From the NCBI GenBank assembly GCA_001632425.1, contig KV425592.1, positions 62,001 through 126,000 on the forward strand: a stretch of 64,000 nt of DNA. The letters run 5' to 3'. Below, in pieces: positions 60,599 through 64,000 of the stretch (position 1 is its first letter; every line of letters begins with the position of its first letter). The DNA comes from Neolentinus lepideus HHB14362 ss-1 (Eukaryota > Basidiomycota > Agaricomycetes > Gloeophyllales > Gloeophyllaceae). Below the pieces are notes generated by a model, which ran no database searches, was not told the DNA's origin, and was given only the letters and a program-made list of their open reading frames with translations. The translations under genes were made by a program, and so were the position numbers.

Positions 60599-62338
60599 GG
60601 TAAACGAATGGAATCCTCGCTTGGAGAATCTTCACGCCTGCGCAAAAAGGTGAAAGAGAGGGTATGAAAGAGCGGGGTGGGCGGGGAAAGACGTCCACCG
60701 CACTCCTCGACAACTGACATGTCAGATATATCCTGCCAGCCGCCAACAAACGGCTCGTGTCGAGTTGCTATGTGGACCGCGGCGTGTACACATACCATGG
60801 GAATCCAGTTGGCTGAAGCTATAAAATTAAGTGCGATAAGCCCAATGATATTCAATACAGAGGCGGCATCTATGAGTTGATCTGATGCATCGGTCCTGTT
60901 CCTGGTACCCGAGAGAGAGAAGTTGTTTTGGAGTGGCGAAAGGGTCCGAATCTGATGACACTGCTATAGGGTTGTCTAGTCCATGATATTCTTGAAATCA
61001 GTTGAACAGCAGTACGCAAGACGTCGATGCTATTCATATAGACAGAATCATCATCAGGCGAGTAAACAGTACAGACATGAATCACACAACTAGGCGCCAC
61101 CTACCATCAGTACTTTAACAATGTCACTGGGATGATACCTCTCATGGGTTTCGACGTGAACGTCTCTAGCGTCAATGGAGGTTGCCCGTTGTCTGCCTTG
61201 CACCACAAGACAATGAACAGGCATTAATGACCTTAAGTAATGTGGCCTTTCCCCAGGCCGTTCACGCACAGAAGTGTCGAGGGTCCGAGCTTTATCACGT
61301 GACGCCTGCTCTGCACGCCGCTTCATCCAGTCCAGCTCACCGCTCTCTTGTATTTCGATTTTGCTGCGCTGATACATCATCATGCCGAGTCTCGACGGAG
61401 ATACGGACTTTAACGAACGAATATTACACGAGGGTGCTGATGGGAACAGGGTTTGAGCGCTCATATTTTCCAAAGGCATGGCGGCAATATTAGTCGCGTA
61501 CCACAGACGAGCAATCTCTCGGACACTGTTTCGTCGCTCATCATTTAGGTGATTTCAGCTCGCTCGCTCCGGAACGAAGAACATTGCTGCACATTAAACC
61601 CTCAGATATGTTCTCGATGGCCTTGGTGTTCGTGGTCGCCTTCTACAACGTCCTCGAACCGGGCAGGCTCTTGTATTTCGATCCTACTGCGCTGATACAT
61701 CATCACGTCGACGCAGATACGGACTTGGACGACAGTGCTGATGGGAACAGGGTTGAGTGCTCATATTTTTCTGACGGCGACTCGTCGGTTTTGGTTTCGC
61801 CTCGCTCGTACATCCCCGTCGCACGCTGCGCTACGAAGAACTTTGCTGCACATTGAAGATACGTATGTCCTATCCCTAGTTCTACGCCGCCGGTGCTCGG
61901 GTCTCTTGCAAGGTGGCGCATACGACTGTTCTCGACTTCCCTAAAGCCTATATAAATATATGTGCCTGCGCCTCCGCGGACTGAATGTCTACGCGTATCC
62001 TGTACATCGCTTCTGGCACCCGGGCTGCGTCTCTAACTTGCCATATTTCTCTATGTGCCCAAGACGCCCGACTTCTACGGATCGGCTGTCTGCACCTTCC
62101 ACCACCAGATGTGCTCCTGGTCGTCGATTCGTGTTCTTCCTACCTACGGATTCCCTTCGCTTTTGATCGGTCCTGGATGTCTCCAGCGCAACGCCTTCGC
62201 TACCTCAATTCTACACTATCCTGCGTACTGTCCTTATGTATAGTAAAGTATCTCTACCCCCATCTCTCACGTCCCCCCCAACCCCACCCTCACACACAAC
62301 GTAAGTCCCCCCAGCCCACATGATGCAACCTTCACACT
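60599..62338. other. Region with gene remnants and an imperfect duplication
   Basis: Minus strand near 60780-60870 has a hydrophobic possible exon ending at a GTATGT donor (NIIGLIALNFIASANWIPM); no partner exons found. Plus strand 61584-61856 is a terminal-exon-like frame with FSMALVFVVAFYNVLEPGRLL, resembling the C-terminal end of RTA1-like membrane proteins. A related stretch occurs at 61347-61475. Probably decayed duplicates of one membrane-protein gene. Confidence 0.4.
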
Positions 62339-62525
62339 ATGAGAGGCCCCAAAGCCCTCCCTGATGCCCCGGCCAACCCCCTTCACCCTGGTACCGCGAG
62401 GAACCGCTTGGGGGGTGGCCAAGAACGGAAAGCTGATGGGCTTTTAGTTTGCGATGTTGTGGAGATGGAGCTGACTTTTCTTTGCTTTGATTTCGATGGG
62501 AAGGCTTCTGGGTCACTGCTCAAGG
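62339..62525 (+). other. Unique leader of an open frame entering the minisatellite
   Basis: ATG at 62339 (MRGPKALPDAPANPLHPGTA) reads on into the repeat to 62977. Whether it is expressed is unknown; the frame shows no known domain. Confidence 0.3.
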
Positions 62526-64000
62526 GTCCATCGCCGACTTCCAAAGGGTCTCTCTCGTCGACTTCCAAAGGGTCTCTCTCGTCGACTGCTCAAGGGTTTC
62601 CATCGTCAACTGCGCCAGGGTGTCCACCGTTGATTGCGAAAGGGTTCCCATCGTCGACTGTTCCAGGGTGTCCATCGTCGATGGCGAGAGTTGTCCGTTG
62701 TCGACTGCCAAAGGGTTCCCATCGTCGACTGCGCAAGGGTCCCTGTCACCGACTGCTAAAGGGATTCTATTGTCGACTGCCGAAGGGATTCCACCGTCGA
62801 CTGCGAGAGGATGTCCATCGTCGACTGCGAGAGGATGTCCATCGTCGACTGCGAAAGATTCCCCATCGTCGACTGCCAAAGCTTCTCTATCGTCGACTGC
62901 GAAAGGGTGTCCATCTCGTCAACTGCGAGAGGGTGTCCGTCGTTGATGGCGAGAGATTGTCCGTTGTCGACTGCTAAAGGGTCCCGGTCGTCGACTGCGC
63001 AAGGGACCCTGTCACCGGCTGCCAAAGGGTCCCCCTCGTCGACTGCCAAAGGGTCCCCTTCGTCCGACTGCGAGAGGATGTCCATCGTCGACTGCGAAAC
63101 GGTCTCCCTTGTCGACTCTGAAAGGGATCCCATTGTCGACTGCGAAAGGGTGTCCATCTCATCAACTGCAAGAGGGATTCCATTGTCGACTGCGAGAGGA
63201 TGTCCATCATTGACTACGAAAGATTATCCGTCGTCAGACCGCAAAAGGGTGTCCATCATCCCTCGTCAGACTGCGAAATGGTCTCCATCATCGAATGCTA
63301 AAGATTCTCCATTGCCGGCTGCGAGAGGATGTCCATTGTCGACTGTGAGAGGGATTCCATCGTCGACTGCCAAAGATTCTCCATCGTCGACTGCCAAAGA
63401 TTCTCCATCGTCGACTGCCAAAGATACCTTGTCGACTGCCAAAGATTCCTCCTTGTCGACTGCCAAAGATTCCATCGTCGTCTGCGAAAGGGTGTCCATC
63501 GTCTGACCGCTAAAGATTCTCCCCCTCGTCGACTGCGAAACGGTCTCCATCGTTAGACTGCGAGAGGATGTCCATTGCCGACTGTAAAGGGATTCCATCG
63601 TCGACTGCGAAAGGGTGTCCATCTCGTCAACTGCGAGAGGGTGTCCATCGTCAACTTTACTGCGAAACGGTCTTCATCGTCAACTTTACTGCGAAACGGT
63701 CTTCATCGTCAGACTGCCAAAGAATCTGCATCATCGACTGCGAAAGATTTTGTATCGTAGACTGTGAAAGGGTGTCCATGCCCGACTGCTAAAGATTCTC
63801 TATCTCGTCGACTGCCAAAGGGATTCCATCGTCGACTGCCAAAGGGTTCCCATCGTCGACTACGAAAGATTCTCCATCCCGTCGACTGCTAAAGATTCTC
63901 CATTGCCGGCTGCGAGAGGATGTCCATTGTCGACTGTGAGAGGGATTCCATCGTCGACTGCGAAAGATTCTCCATCGTCGTCTGCGAAAGGGTGTCCATG
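62526..64000. repeat. Minisatellite with 24-bp period, running to the window end
   Basis: Degenerate tandem units built on TCCATCGTCGACTGCGAAAG, mostly 24 bp with occasional 1-3 bp slips. It covers about 1.47 kb and continues past the window. Because 24 is a multiple of three and units lack stops, several frames on both strands stay open and give 8-residue repeats (for example KGFPSSTA forward, AVDDGDPL reverse). A larger block of about 100 bp near 63297-63400 recurs near 63888-63990. Confidence 0.9.

Noticed and set aside
62339..63792. Several long open frames in the minisatellite taken as proteins
   Set aside because: Openness follows from the 24-bp period without stops. No frame is favoured and no known domain is present.
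62526..64000. CRISPR-like array
   Set aside because: Units are contiguous and degenerate, with no unique spacers, and the genome is eukaryotic.

Overview
The window is nuclear DNA from a filamentous basidiomycete, most likely an Agaricomycete; the order is not resolvable from sequence alone. The evidence is dense genes split by many 45-65 bp GT-AG introns with CTAAC-like branch points, a basidiomycete-type receptor and G-alpha subunit, and a multicopy Crinkler-like NTPase family lying among transposons. No tRNA, rRNA or CRISPR array was seen.

Layout. 0-3.6 kb: the 3' part of an RBR ubiquitin ligase gene and a convergent proline/serine-rich gene. 4-24 kb: a transposon block. It holds two tandem elements inside a third, then one Crinkler-like gene (11.4-23.2 kb) split by four separate insertions, the first of which contains two further nested elements. 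I recognise three related non-autonomous element types (I, II and III, 1.1-1.4 kb), all with TGA-starting ends and 4-bp target duplications of the form N-CG-N or its CpG-decay products. One type III derivative is a 3.8 kb fold-back with two 1303-bp arms. 24.5-31.1 kb: housekeeping genes (mitochondrial ornithine-type carrier, GPI-type GH16 glucanase, ATP synthase subunit k, a DUF4048-like coiled-coil protein). 31.8-44.6 kb: two more Crinkler-like copies, one N-terminally truncated and one pseudogene lacking its P-loop, flanking an unknown gene and a LARP-type La-motif protein. 45-46.4 kb: an alpha/beta hydrolase. 48.7 kb: a Tc1/mariner-type MITE whose older sibling lies at 23.2 kb. 50.4-60.6 kb: a long divergent G-alpha subunit (14 exons), an F-box/LRR-like protein and a seven-TM receptor. 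62.5 kb to the end: a 24-bp-period minisatellite.

Functionally, the receptor and the G-alpha could belong to the same nutrient or cAMP signalling class, but nothing in the sequence links them directly. The Crinkler-like genes encode a P-loop NTPase followed by a region that looks like a PD-(D/E)XK nuclease (inference). All three copies are damaged, each in a different way. For every spliced gene except the one at 35.6-37.3 kb, the exon coordinates given add up to an open frame.
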